Source: Chloroflexota bacterium
GTDB lineage: Bacteria; Chloroflexota; UBA4733
DNA length: 33,185 nucleotides
Direction: 5' to 3'
NCBI GenBank assembly: GCA_023489405.1
Contig: JAMDCW010000050.1
Span: 6,818-40,002 of the forward strand
Shown in pieces: positions 15,492 through 25,200 of this stretch (the stretch's first letter is position 1; every line of letters begins with the position of its first letter). Below the pieces are notes generated by a model, which saw only the letters and a program-made list of their open reading frames with translations, was not told the origin of the DNA and ran no database searches. The position numbers were made by a program, and so were the translations under genes.

Positions 15492-16331
15492 GTGAATACG
15501 GTGCGCGAAGCAGTAGCGGCAGCGGAGCAAGCATTTCGACTAGCCGGTATTTCAACGAGTGCTCTAGATGCTCGCGTCCTTGTGAAGCACACACTCCAGT
15601 TGAGTGATACCGCCTTTTATCGAGAACTCGAGCGCCTATTGATGCCAGGAGAAAAAGAGCGGCTTCACCTTCTCATTATGCGCCGTTGTCGTCGAGAGCC
15701 TGTAGCATACCTTACTGGACAGCGCGAGTTTTATGGCCTAGCTCTGTCGGTATCGTCAGCCGTGCTCATTCCAAGACCAGAGACCGAGTTGCTCGTCACG
15801 CTTGCTATCGATCTCATTCCTGCTGGCGGCCAGTGCGTGGATGTAGGGACAGGGTCAGGTGCTATAGCCTGTGCTGTGGCCAGTCGTCGCCCCGACGTAT
15901 CGGTAATTGGCATTGATGCCTCTGCCGCTGCTTGTACGGTAGCTAGGACAAATGTGAAGCAGTTCAACCTCGAACACCAGATAGCGATAGTAAGAGGGGA
16001 TTTGCTCACTCCCTGTACCCCTTCTTGCACGGCAGTTCTCGCCAACTTACCCTATCTTAGTGCTGATGAAGTCAGTAATCTGCAGCCTGAAATACGCTAT
16101 GAGCCGCTAATGGCGCTTACCGGTGGTAAAGATGGCCTTGATTTGTACCGACGGCTCTTTGAACAACTCTCTAACTGGTCTTTTGTAGTACTGCTCTGCG
16201 AAGTAGGCACAGGACAAGCCGCACACCTTGCCCATCTCGCGTATCACCACTGGCCCGATGCGGTCATTTCTATTCATTCCGATCTTGCAGGCTTGTCGCG
16301 TCTTGTAACCGTCCTACGTCCTAGCGGGTAA
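15492..16331 (+). CDS. prmC: Release factor glutamine N5-methyltransferase PrmC (HemK)
   Basis: PrmC uses S-adenosylmethionine to methylate the GGQ glutamine of RF1 and RF2. The N-terminal helical domain (ALDARVLVKHTLQLS, then REPVAYLTGQREFYGL) is typical, followed by LIPRPETELLV. The SAM-binding motif is VDVGTGSGAIA, and the substrate Gln pocket is NLPY (a common variant of NPPY). The frame is open from GTG 15486, but GTG 15492 has AGGA nine bases upstream and gives 279 residues. The gene lies 169 bases after prfA, whose product it modifies. Confidence 0.93.
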   Translation: MNTVREAVAAAEQAFRLAGISTSALDARVLVKHTLQLSDTAFYRELERLLMPGEKERLHLLIMRRCRREPVAYLTGQREFYGLALSVSSAVLIPRPETELLVTLAIDLIPAGGQCVDVGTGSGAIACAVASRRPDVSVIGIDASAAACTVARTNVKQFNLEHQIAIVRGDLLTPCTPSCTAVLANLPYLSADEVSNLQPEIRYEPLMALTGGKDGLDLYRRLFEQLSNWSFVVLLCEVGTGQAAHLAHLAYHHWPDAVISIHSDLAGLSRLVTVLRPSG

Positions 16332-16343
16332 ATGTCTGGTCGT

Positions 16344-17381
16344 CTACAAAAGGTCCGTGCCTCTCGTCGTAATAGGCACGTATCGTAAGTCGTGGAGCTG
16401 CCGGCATCCCGTAGCGAATAAGGCGACCCGCAGCTCGAAGACAATCTGTTCAATGCGATCGATAACTGCTTCTACTGAATCGAGAGCAGGTTGAAGAAAA
16501 GGCCGGGCAGCAGCGACGAGGTCTGCACCAAGAGCTATCGCCTTGGCGGCATCAACGCCAGTTCGAATGCCGCCACCAGCAATAAGTGGTAAGTCAGGGC
16601 AAGCTTGCCGCACTGACCTTATACACAGCGGAGTTGGAATACCCCAATAGCTAAATGCTTCCGCTGCACGGACAAGGCGGTCCATACGAGCTCGTTGTCC
16701 TTCTACACGAGCCCACGAAGTTCCTCCTGCTCCTTGGACATCAATCGCGGCAACGCCACAAGCGAGCAGCCGCCGGGCGACGCGGCCGGAGATGCCGAAG
16801 CCAACCTCTTTGATGATGATGGGTACCGTCAGCGCATGGCAGACCTCGGCAATATGGTCAGCAACTCCTGAAAATGTTGTATCCCCATGTGTTTGCAAGG
16901 CTTCCTGTAGCGGATTGAGATGGAGAGCTAGAGCATCTGCTCCTATGAGATCAACCGCAGCTTGACATTCAGCTATACCAAAACCGCGGCGAAGCTGTAC
17001 GGCTCCAAGATTGCTAAAGAGAAATACATCTGGAGCAACATCCCGAACAAGATACGTGGAAGCTAGTTGCGGATTGACGATAGCCGCACGTTGACTCCCG
17101 ACACAGAATGCAATGCCTGTAGCTTCAGCCGCAATTGCGAGATTACGATTCACACTCCCCGCTTGTTCGGTACCTCCAGTCATCCCGCTGATCATAATGG
17201 GAGCTTTCAGTTGCCGGCCAAGAAATGTCGTGGAAACATCGACATCTTCAAGATTCACTTCGGGTAGGGCGCAATGTTCGAGGCGCAGCGCAGAGAAGCC
17301 TAACTCGACCGGTTCTTGTACCGATTGGTCGAGAGAGATTCGTAGGTGCTCATCTTTACGTAAGGAAATATTCTCATCCAT
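16344..17381 (-). CDS. fni: Isopentenyl-diphosphate delta-isomerase, type 2 (FMN-dependent)
   Basis: The enzyme interconverts IPP and DMAPP using reduced FMN and a divalent metal, feeding isoprenoid and undecaprenyl lipid synthesis. Diagnostic stretches are RKDEHLRISL at the N-terminus, MISGMTGGTEQAGSVNRNLA, CVGSQRAA, and the flavin phosphate site AGGGIRTGVDAAKAIALGAD. The reading frame is open to 17468, but ATG 17381 has AGAGGTGA upstream, matches the family start and avoids overlap with the next gene. The result is 345 residues, normal length. It is probably co-transcribed with the upstream membrane protein gene. Confidence 0.94.
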   Translation of the reverse strand: MDENISLRKDEHLRISLDQSVQEPVELGFSALRLEHCALPEVNLEDVDVSTTFLGRQLKAPIMISGMTGGTEQAGSVNRNLAIAAEATGIAFCVGSQRAAIVNPQLASTYLVRDVAPDVFLFSNLGAVQLRRGFGIAECQAAVDLIGADALALHLNPLQEALQTHGDTTFSGVADHIAEVCHALTVPIIIKEVGFGISGRVARRLLACGVAAIDVQGAGGTSWARVEGQRARMDRLVRAAEAFSYWGIPTPLCIRSVRQACPDLPLIAGGGIRTGVDAAKAIALGADLVAAARPFLQPALDSVEAVIDRIEQIVFELRVALFATGCRQLHDLRYVPITTRGTDLL

Positions 17382-17427
17382 CGTCACCTCTCTCCAACCC
17401 TCTGTTGATCGGCTATCCAGGACGTGT

Positions 17428-18168
17428 TTAGCCTTGGGGCAAGTGCGGTTTTGTTGATAGGACAACATTGGTTAGACGTGGCACCGCCGATCGACCCGCC
17501 AGCAGAAAGCCACAGAATAGGACACTCCAGCCAGCGAGCATTGTGAACCAGAAGCTGCTCGCTGCGAATAGGCGAGCTGAAGTCCCGGCGGAGGCTACAA
17601 TCAAGGCTCCAGCAGCAATGGTGAAGTTCGCCCGCGCTTGAGAACGGAGATCAGCGCGGCGAAATGCTCGAACACCGGAAATAATGGCAACACCGATCAG
17701 GCAAATAGTGCCGAATGTATTATTGATGATGAGCAGCCAGATCATCAGACCGAACGGGAAAACGTGAGTTCCCGCTCCAGTTGCCCTGAGGAGCGCGTAC
17801 TGGTCATATGGGGCAGTCATCACAGCAATTGTTGTGATCACGGATAATAAGACGAGCACGGAGACGAGTGGACGAAGTGGACGTCGGGAGTAGAGGAATA
17901 GACTCCCTAGGCCCAGGTAGGTGACATTTAGGGCAGCGCCAAAGAGGTAGTACATTCGGAAGAGGAAGATCGGTCGACCAAAGATGAGGAAGCCTACGTA
18001 TGCAGCAGCGGCAAGGCAAGCCATAGTGAGGGCAATAGCCCAAGAGAGCTGGTAGGAGCGATGCCGAAGTTGCCAGTCCTGCCAGACGCGTGTGGCAAAG
18101 ATGCCGCAAAGGATGCAGACGGCTGAGGCAGCAAGACGCTCCACGGACGCTCTCTTTTCCCCTACCAT
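17428..18168 (-). CDS. Multi-pass membrane protein of unknown function
   Basis: The 246-residue protein has about seven hydrophobic segments, for example LSWAIALTMACLAAAAYVGF, VLVLLSVITTIAVM and IWLLIINNTFGTICLIGVAI, and few charged loops. A short basic C-terminal end follows. No catalytic motif is visible. The arrangement resembles seven-TM proteins of unknown role. ATG 18168 lacks a clear ribosome binding site, and the next in-frame start (GTG, residue 9) is possible. It precedes fni by 46 bases on the same strand. Confidence 0.8.
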   Translation of the reverse strand: MVGEKRASVERLAASAVCILCGIFATRVWQDWQLRHRSYQLSWAIALTMACLAAAAYVGFLIFGRPIFLFRMYYLFGAALNVTYLGLGSLFLYSRRPLRPLVSVLVLLSVITTIAVMTAPYDQYALLRATGAGTHVFPFGLMIWLLIINNTFGTICLIGVAIISGVRAFRRADLRSQARANFTIAAGALIVASAGTSARLFAASSFWFTMLAGWSVLFCGFLLAGRSAVPRLTNVVLSTKPHLPQG

Positions 18169-18171
18169 GGA

Positions 18172-18187
18172 TGGCTATATGGCTATA
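18172..18187. repeat. 8-bp tandem repeat in the divergent promoter region
   Basis: TGGCTATA is repeated twice head to tail directly before the membrane protein gene and overlaps AT-rich, -10-like sequence on the minus strand. It could be a regulator site for the divergent 18168/18329 pair or chance. Confidence 0.3.
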
Positions 18188-18328
18188 TTGTAGCGCGTAC
18201 CACGGATAACAGAGGGGAAGATAAGATCAGCAGTGTTTCATCTGAGAGGTACTTTTTACGGCTTATAGACACTAGTGCTATCCTAATGAGAAGAATGACG
18301 CGGAAACTAGTAGGCGGAGTTGACAGTT

Positions 18329-19342
18329 ATGGTAGAGCAATCTACGCGGGCTACCGATAGACCGCTTCCTCTTCCGCGAGCAAATCTCCTGCACCTCCTT
18401 GAACAGATGGTCCTGATCCGCCGTTTTGAAGAGAAGACGATGGAGATGCTCGCACTTAATCGAATTCGCGGATATTGCCATTGGAATATCGGGGAAGAGG
18501 CAAGCGTTGTGGGAGCAGTGACTGCTTTGACAGAGAACGACCGCCTCATCACTTCTTATCGTGATCACGGGTTTGCTATTGCCCGTGGTACTCCGCCCGA
18601 GACAGTCATGGCAGAGCTATTTGGTAAAGAAGGTGGCTGTGCTGGTGGTCGCGGTGGATCTATGCATATGGTAGATATAGCCCGTGGCTACTTCGGAGGG
18701 TATGGCATTGTTGCCGGACACCTTCCGCTGGCCGCGGGGCTTGCTCTTGCTGCCGATTATCTTGGTGAAGATCGAGCTGTGCTATGTGCTTTTGGAGATG
18801 GTGCGACGAACATCGGTGCTTTCCATGAATCACTCAATCTCTCCAAGCTCTGGCACCTTCCTGTAGTTTGGCTGATTACGAATAATCAGTATGGGATGGG
18901 GACTTCTGTCCACCGTGCTTCAGCGGAAGCAGAGCTATACAAGCGAGCATGCGCCTACGAGATGTACTCGGAGCAAGTAGACGGCATGGATGTGCTCAGC
19001 GTCTACGAGGCTACCGAGCGGCTGCTGCGGCGAGCACGAGAAGATCGAGAACCGAGCTTGCTGGAAACACTGACGTATCGCTACCCTGGGCACTCATATG
19101 CTGATGCCGGAAAATCTTACCGCACAAAGGAAGAAATCGAGCGATGGCATCAACGCGACCCGATTCGCTTGTTCCAGCGATATCTCGAGGAACACGGTAT
19201 CTTGAACCAAGGCGAGTATGACCTCGTTGAACGACGAGTATCTCAAAAGATTGAGGAAGCAGTAAAGTTCGCTGAGGAGAGCCCTTTCCCATCTCCAGAT
19301 ACCCTATTCAAATATCTGTATGCAGAAGAAGGTACAAAATAG
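18329..19342 (+). CDS. pdhA: Thiamine pyrophosphate-dependent dehydrogenase E1 component, alpha subunit
   Basis: E1 alpha decarboxylates a 2-oxo acid (pyruvate or acetoin type) with TPP. The TPP motif GDGATNIGAFHESLNLSKLW is followed by LITNNQYGMGTSVHRASAE, the usual phosphorylation-loop region. The N-terminal RRFEEKTMEML and SYRDHGFAIARG motifs are typical of the family. ATG 18329 has GGCGGAG nine bases upstream, so the TTG at 18320 is unlikely. The beta subunit starts two bases after the stop. No E2 or E3 gene follows. Pyruvate, acetoin and branched-chain types cannot be separated by eye. Confidence 0.92.
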   Translation: MVEQSTRATDRPLPLPRANLLHLLEQMVLIRRFEEKTMEMLALNRIRGYCHWNIGEEASVVGAVTALTENDRLITSYRDHGFAIARGTPPETVMAELFGKEGGCAGGRGGSMHMVDIARGYFGGYGIVAGHLPLAAGLALAADYLGEDRAVLCAFGDGATNIGAFHESLNLSKLWHLPVVWLITNNQYGMGTSVHRASAEAELYKRACAYEMYSEQVDGMDVLSVYEATERLLRRAREDREPSLLETLTYRYPGHSYADAGKSYRTKEEIERWHQRDPIRLFQRYLEEHGILNQGEYDLVERRVSQKIEEAVKFAEESPFPSPDTLFKYLYAEEGTK

Positions 19343-19344
19343 GC

Positions 19345-20328
19345 ATGGCTGAAGGGACATACCGGCAGGCTTTGCAACAGGCTCTGCGCGAAGAGCTTAT
19401 ACGAGATGAACGTGTCTTCCTCATGGGTGAAGAGATCGGCCTTTTTGGGGGTTCATATAAGATTACCGATGGTCTCCTCCAAGAGTTTGGTGAAAAGCGT
19501 GTCCGAGACACGCCAATCTCCGAAGAAGGATTTCTAGGAGCAGGTATTGGCGCTGCAATGGGTGGCCTGCGTCCAGTAGTGGAAATTATGACAATCAACT
19601 TTATTCTAATCGCTATGGACCAGATCGTTAATAATGCGGCGAAGATTCGTTACATGTTTGGAGGGGCTATTGGGGTACCGATGGTCATCCGCACCCCTGG
19701 TGGAGCTGGCGTTGGCCTCACGGCTCAGCACTCCCAGAGCCTTGAAGTCTGGTTTGCTAGTACGCCTGGTTTGATCGTCGTGGCTCCGTCTACTCCTGCT
19801 GATGCTAAGGGACTGCTCAAAGCGAGTATCCGGAGTAATGACCCCGTACTATTCTACGAACACCTCATGCTGTACAACGACAAGGGTGAGATTCCGGATG
19901 AGGATTATGTTGTCCCGATTGGGAAAGCTGAGATTAGGCGGCCGGGGAAAGATCTCACAATGATTTCCCATTCGCTCATGACCCAGCGAAGTCTGAAAGC
20001 CGCTGAAGAGCTTGAGCGCAATCATGGGATCTCCGCAGAGGTGGTCGATCTGCGCAGCCTACGTCCCCTCGACTTTGATACCATAGCGGCGTCTGTACGC
20101 AAAACAAACCATGTACTGTGTATTGAGGAAGGCTGGCTAAGCTACGGAATAGGAGCAGAGATTGCAGCACGTGTAGCTGATGAGTGCTTTGACTGGCTCG
20201 ATGCTCCAGTAAAACGGATCGGCGGTGCCGAAGTGCCCATGCCTTATTCTAAACCCCTGGAGAGTGCGGCGATGCCAAGCCACGAGCGCATCCTCGAGGC
20301 GGCAATACGAGCGCGCCGCGGATCATAG
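19345..20328 (+). CDS. pdhB: Thiamine pyrophosphate-dependent dehydrogenase E1 component, beta subunit
   Basis: The 327-residue protein has the E1 beta transketolase-like fold: LMGEEIGLFGGSYKITDGL, then RVRDTPISEEGFLGAGIGAA, and a conserved RTPGGAGVGLTAQHSQSLE loop. The C-terminal domain (LRSLRPLDFDTIAASVRKT, then CIEEGWLSYGIGAEIAARV) completes the active site with the alpha subunit. It is translated with pdhA (two-base gap). A lipoyl E2 is absent here, so the complex must be completed by a gene elsewhere. Confidence 0.93.
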   Translation: MAEGTYRQALQQALREELIRDERVFLMGEEIGLFGGSYKITDGLLQEFGEKRVRDTPISEEGFLGAGIGAAMGGLRPVVEIMTINFILIAMDQIVNNAAKIRYMFGGAIGVPMVIRTPGGAGVGLTAQHSQSLEVWFASTPGLIVVAPSTPADAKGLLKASIRSNDPVLFYEHLMLYNDKGEIPDEDYVVPIGKAEIRRPGKDLTMISHSLMTQRSLKAAEELERNHGISAEVVDLRSLRPLDFDTIAASVRKTNHVLCIEEGWLSYGIGAEIAARVADECFDWLDAPVKRIGGAEVPMPYSKPLESAAMPSHERILEAAIRARRGS

Positions 20329-20344
20329 CGCCTCTTACGAGTTC

Positions 20345-20365
20345 CCGCCTGATTGGCCAAGGCGG
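20345..20365. terminator. Hairpin between convergent pdhB and purF
   Basis: CCGCCT (20345-20350) and AGGCGG (20360-20365) form a six-base stem with a nine-base loop. No T-run follows on either strand, so it is a weak terminator candidate. Confidence 0.35.
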
Positions 20366-20424
20366 TAGCGGTTGCCTAGCTCTTGCGAGTACCCCTGAAC
20401 GTATCGCTCTTAAGTCGAAAGATC

Positions 20425-21894
20425 CTACAACGTTGTCGCTGGCAGCTTGGCCTGCGACTGGTGCCGATCGGTAATTGGGAATGGGTATCCTTGGCGTGCG
20501 AGACAACCATAACAAAATTGACGATGAAGCGCTGCTTCAGGGTGATCTAGATCAGTAAGCGCTCCAGTAGCTCGCGCCAATCCTTCTAAGCTAAGATAGC
20601 CCAAACTCGTTGCATTAATGTACTCTGCGATTTGATCAACGCTGTGGTTACTGGCGATAAGCTCTGTTTCTGTAGGTATATCAATACCGAAGTAACAGGG
20701 GTGTTTGAGTGGTGGCGAGCCAATGCGTACGTGAACCTCTTTGGCGCCAAGTCGCCGTAATGAGCGAATGAGGATAGAGGGCGTGTTGCCGCGGACTATG
20801 GAATCGTCTACGACGACAAGCCGTTTCCCCTCGACCTTACTTCTGACGATATTGAACTTGAGGTCCACTTCTAACTGCCGCAGCCGTTGATCAGGCTTGA
20901 TGAACGACCTATCAGCATAACGACTTGCAATAATTGGCTCCGCGTATGGTAAGCCACTCTCTTCGGCATACCCTAAGGCAATCGGAATTGCCGTTTGAGG
21001 TATTGGCACCACGAGATCAGCATCCGCTGGATATTCACGAGCAAGCTGCCGGCCAAGTTCTTCGCGTACGCTGTAAACGTTTTGGCCACGTAGTTGACTT
21101 GTTGCATCACTGAAGTAGATATATTCGAAGATGCAGAGCGCCGAGTGCGACCGGTTGCCGATAGAAGAGAGAGAAACACGGCCCGAAGAATCGATGCGTA
21201 CGACTTCTCCAGGATTAATCTCACGCTCAAACGTGGCCCCTACACGATCGAGCGCGCAGGTTTCGGAGGCTAGCATCCACCCCGCACCTAATCTTCCCAG
21301 ACATAGTGGGCGCATACCATAAGGGTCACGAACGCCATACAGACAGCCGTCTGCCAGAAGCACGAGAGAGTATGCACCACGTAGGCGGTGTGCTACGTGC
21401 CGGATCCGCTGTTCCATCGGTAGCCCTACTTGTTCGAGCAGCAGAGCAGCGATGACCTCGCTGTCAGTTTCTGATCTCAAAGGTATCTGCTTGACCTCGT
21501 GGCGCAAGCTAGCAACGTTCATCACATTACCGTTGTGGGCTAGCGCCAGCGAATCGTACAGGAGCCGGCAATGGGAACGGAGCACGAAGGGAGCGGCATT
21601 CTCTACCGCACTTGAACCGCTCGTTGAGTAGCGAACGTGACCTATGCCAAAGTGTACTTGAGAAGATGAATGCGCTCCGTGAGGAAACACATCACGTACT
21701 CGTCCCATTCCCGTATGTGCATCGATGTCCCCGTCCGGGAGGAGCAGAGCGATGCCGGCACTTTCTTGGCCTCGGTGCTGTAGAGCATTGAGCGCAATAA
21801 CGAGATACTGCGCGATGTCGATCTGGCCAGTGGGGTCGAAAACGCCTGCGATTCCGCAATGATCTCTTAGGACATCTTCTTCGACCGAACGCAC
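20425..21894 (-). CDS. purF: Amidophosphoribosyltransferase
   Basis: PurF makes phosphoribosylamine from PRPP and glutamine, the first step of purine synthesis. The N-terminal glutaminase has the nucleophile C13 (RDHCGIAGVFD) after a 12-residue leader, which suggests propeptide cleavage as in Bacillus. The PRPP loop is LVVVDDSIVRGNT. Cysteines in LCIFEY, HPCYFG and FCYGC match the [4Fe-4S] type rather than the E. coli type. GTG 21894 has GGGAG seven bases upstream. At 489 residues it has normal length. A TATACT -10-like box (21912-21917, minus) lies just before the gene. Confidence 0.95.
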   Translation of the reverse strand: MRSVEEDVLRDHCGIAGVFDPTGQIDIAQYLVIALNALQHRGQESAGIALLLPDGDIDAHTGMGRVRDVFPHGAHSSSQVHFGIGHVRYSTSGSSAVENAAPFVLRSHCRLLYDSLALAHNGNVMNVASLRHEVKQIPLRSETDSEVIAALLLEQVGLPMEQRIRHVAHRLRGAYSLVLLADGCLYGVRDPYGMRPLCLGRLGAGWMLASETCALDRVGATFEREINPGEVVRIDSSGRVSLSSIGNRSHSALCIFEYIYFSDATSQLRGQNVYSVREELGRQLAREYPADADLVVPIPQTAIPIALGYAEESGLPYAEPIIASRYADRSFIKPDQRLRQLEVDLKFNIVRSKVEGKRLVVVDDSIVRGNTPSILIRSLRRLGAKEVHVRIGSPPLKHPCYFGIDIPTETELIASNHSVDQIAEYINATSLGYLSLEGLARATGALTDLDHPEAALHRQFCYGCLARQGYPFPITDRHQSQAKLPATTL

Positions 21895-22168
21895 CTTTTT
21901 CTCCCTTGACCAGTATACACTAGGCCAGGTAGCCCTGCTTACTGATCCTGAACGTGAACGATGTTTGCACCGATGGTACGGATGTCGGCGATATACTATA
22001 ATGGCGTAGCTTACTGGTTGGATAGTAAGGGGTGGAGATAGAGGGTATCGCTATTCTGATGCCACAATTGCTCTCCTTGCGGAATTGATAACGAGGAAGG
22101 AACAAGCCTACCTGCACTATTGTCGTCATGGGAAATACGACAAGCCCTAAGAAGGGGGGTGAACGACT
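21895..22168. other. Divergent intergenic region between purF and the RND operon
   Basis: This 270-bp stretch holds the purF promoter area (TATACT on the minus strand at 21912-21917, with CCAGTATAC at 21910-21918). It also has a strong -10-like sequence on the plus strand, TATACTATAAT (21992-22002), without a well-spaced -35 box, and the ORF remnant at 22001-22150. No RNA gene is recognised. Confidence 0.5.
22001..22150 (+). pseudogene. Protein-like frame with an early in-frame TAG, possible remnant
   Basis: ATG GCG TAG begins this frame, which is then open for 46 sense codons to TAA at 22148-22150. The translation after the stop (for example TIALLAELITRKEQAYLHYC) looks like real protein, with mixed hydrophobic and charged residues and Tyr/Cys. 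No standard start other than TTG 22085 lies after the TAG, and there is no ribosome binding site. It may be a dead small gene or chance. Confidence 0.25.
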
Positions 22169-22243
22169 GTGAGGCTGCGTATGGAGCGCACATGGTGGCG
22201 CTCGAATCCTGCCCTTGAGGGTAGGAGCGCACCATGTGGCTAA
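22169..22243 (+). CDS. 24-codon leader ORF overlapping the RND permease start
   Basis: GTG 22169 is nine bases after GGGGGG (22154-22159). The frame encodes a Trp- and Arg-rich peptide (MERTWWRSNPALEG from its internal ATG at 22181) and ends at 22243, ten bases beyond the first base of the permease ATG. Ribosomes reading it would melt the hairpins around the permease binding site. A second possible leader, GTG 22159 to TGA 22218, is in another frame and has a poorer site. Confidence 0.4.
   Translation: MRLRMERTWWRSNPALEGRSAPCG
22184..22230 (+). promoter_or_regulatory. Candidate translational attenuator before the RND permease
   Basis: GCGCTC (22198-22203) can pair with GAGCGC upstream (22184-22189) or with GAGCGC downstream (22225-22230). 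A further hairpin, CCTGCCC (22208-22214) with GGGTAGG (22219-22225), contains part of the permease ribosome binding site AGGAG (22223-22227). The downstream pairing would therefore hide the site and the upstream pairing would free it. The function is inferred. Confidence 0.45.
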
Positions 22244-25200
22244 CGCGCTATGCGCTGCGTAATCCTATTGCCGTCGCTGTCATTTGTCTCCTTTTGGTTG
22301 TGATCGGAATCTATGCCTACTTTACCCTCGGGATTAGTCTTATTCCGAACGTTACTTTCCCTGGGGTCACCGTCGTAACAACTCTTCCAGGAGCGGACCC
22401 GCAAACGATCGAGACACAAATTACCAAGCCTATTGAAGATGCTATTGCGCAACTGAGCAATGTCGACACTATTACTTCGACTTCTTCAGAAGGGAGAAGT
22501 GTTGTCAATGTCCAGTTCACGTCATCGGCGAATGTTGATCTTGCTCCGATTAATGTCGAACGCGCGGTTAACTCTGTGCAGAATCAGTTCCCTGCAGGAA
22601 CAAACGCTCCGAGCATTCAACAGTTCAATTCGAGTGCCATTCCAGTCGAAGTCATAACATTGTCAGGCCCCCAATCAGCGAATGAGTTACAACAGCTTGC
22701 AACGAACCGCCTCCAGCGACCATTTCAAGCCCTACCAGGAGTACAAAGCGTGCAAGTTGTTGGTGGCTCCGCACGGGAAATCCACGTAGAAGTCAATGTC
22801 AACAAGCTGGTAGGGTATCAGATCGGCCTCAATCAGATTCAAACGGCTATCGCCTCGTCGGAATTGCAACAGTCAGCCGGCATACTTCCTAGTGGCCGGA
22901 TGGATACATCGGTGGTGTTCGATGCCTTATCGGCGACGCCTCAACAACTGAAGAATATTGTTGTTAGTTCTACTTCCCGTGGAAACGTGAGGCTTGGTGA
23001 GCTTGCGACGATTAGTGATGGCTTCAAGAAGGATACATCTTTTTTTAGAGTTGACGGAAAGTCAGCTATAGCTCTCATTGTAAGGAAGCTCTCCTCCGCT
23101 AATACGCTCGTGGTAAGCCATGAGGTTGACCGGGAAATCAAGCTTCTAGCTCCTTCGTTGCCTGCTGGGACTAAGCTAAGTGTGGTTTTCAGCCTAGCTG
23201 ACTATACCCAGCAGTCCTTCAATACTGTACAGCATACACTTATTGAAGCGATCATCTCTACAGGACTTATTCTCCTGATTTTTCTTCATACATGGCGTAG
23301 TACGCTCATTGTGCTTGTAGCTATTCCCACATCGCTGCTGACTGCTATAGCAGTAACTTTCTTCCTTCACTATGACCTCAATCTTTTTACGATGCTGGCA
23401 TTGACCCTGAGTGTTGGTATCCTCGTTGATGATAGTATCGTTATTCTTGAAAATATTTATCGCCATCTCTTTTTACGGGAATTGCCGGTTTTTGCCGCAA
23501 TAAATGGCCGTAGTGAAATAGGTTTTGCTGCTATTACTATTACGTTTGTTGATGTGGTAGTCTATGCTCCTATTGCTTTCATTCCCAATGTTGCCGGTCA
23601 GATCCTTGGCCCTTTCGCTTTAGTAATCGCTAGTGCGACATTGACCTCACTATTGGTCTCATTTACCCTCACACCTTTACTGGCCAGCCGTATCTTAACT
23701 CCCGAGGTAGCGTTGCAAGAAGGAAGCGGCTACCTTGCCCGTTTTGGACGTAAGTGGAATCACGGTTTCGCACAGCTCACAGCATTGTACAGTCGTACCC
23801 TGGATTGGACACTAACCGGATACTGGGTGAAATTTGGTCCGTTGCGTCTAAGAGCACGCTTCTTAGTCGTGTTAATTGGTGTCTTCACAATCCTTGTTGC
23901 TATTGGTTTCGTTGCCAGTGGCAGCATTGGAGTAGACCTTTTCCCTACCGGTGACCAGAGTGAAGTAGATGCTACACTGACTATGCCACCTACTACAGCG
24001 ACCCGAGAGACTGAGCGTGTCGTAGGACAGATGCTCACCAAAATACATCAGTTCCCAGAAGTGCGTGAGTATTACAGTGATGTCACTAATAATACTGCGC
24101 AATTGACATTCTTACTTGTTCCCATCAATGATCGTAAACGCTCATCTGCTCAGATAGCTGAAAGTATTCGTAAAAATCTGGACCCCCACCTTCCGGGTGA
24201 GCATTTTACTACCAGCCTGCCCAATGCTTTCGCCTTTAGCAGTGGCAGTGGTGGTCAAGATCTCCAAATTGCTATCAGAGGTGATGATCCTACGATCCTG
24301 TCTGAGCTGACTACTCGAGTAGAGCAGACGCTGCGAAATATTCCAGGAGCAGTGGCTATTACCAGTTCATCGGATGTTGTGCAGCCCCAGATGGTCTTCC
24401 ACTATAACCGCGCTGAAGGGAGTGATCTCGGAATTTCCGCTCAGCTTGCCGCCCAGACACTTGCGCTAGCCGTGAATGGCCAGGTAGTGAGTGAGTTCCA
24501 GCAGCCTGGGCGGGCCAATGTCGATATTCGACTCCGTGCAGACCAGGCATTTCGATCATCTCCACCCCGGCTTGTCACGCTGCCACTCTTGTCATCGACG
24601 GGTCAATTCGTTCAGCTAGGACAGGTCGGATCATTCGTTTCGCAAACAGCGCCCTTGAGTATCGACCATTATAATCGCCAGCGCAGCATTACTGTGAGCG
24701 CGTCGGTCGAGGGGCGGCCTGTTGGATCCGTAATCGCGGATGCCAGTACGGCAATCGCCAGAATCCCCGTACCACCAGGCTACTCTATTCAGCTTGGTAG
24801 CCAGTCACAAACCTCTATGACGACCTTCGCCGACCTTGGCAAAGCCCTCCTTATTGGTATCTTGCTGGTGTATATCCTCATGACCTTCCTATTCCGTTCT
24901 TTTACACTGCCGTTTTCTGTGCTTGTTTCCCTACCACTCGCGTCATTCGGTGCTCTTGGTGCTATGGTCCTCACTAAAACGCCATTTACCTTATTTTCTG
25001 CCCTCGGCTTTTTCCTACTGGTGGGCCTCGTAGGTAAAAACGCCATTCTCCTCGTAGATTACACCCATACGCTCAGAAAACGCGGGAGAAGCCGGACCGA
25101 TGCCCTACGAGAGGCTGGACCGATACGGTTGCGCCCTATCGTTATGACGACTACGTCTGTTATTGTGGCGCTCGTTCCAGTAGCGATTGGCATTGAAGCA

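Noticed and set aside
17382..17468. Upstream ATG for fni at 17468
   Set aside because: The extra 29 residues overlap the neighbouring membrane protein gene and are not part of the isomerase family. ATG 17381 has a good ribosome binding site.
18320..18325. TTGACA as a -35 box
   Set aside because: It lies only three bases before the pdhA ATG at 18329, so it cannot be that gene's promoter, and nothing downstream needs one.
22198..22210. CTCGAATCC resembling a tRNA T-loop
   Set aside because: There is no acceptor stem, D-arm or anticodon arm at the right spacing. The sequence is better explained by the RND leader hairpins.
21920..22235. Minus-strand frames of 69 and 74 residues upstream of the RND gene
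   Set aside because: Their composition is not protein-like (many Ser, Thr, Pro and Arg), they have no ribosome binding site, and they cover the divergent promoter area.
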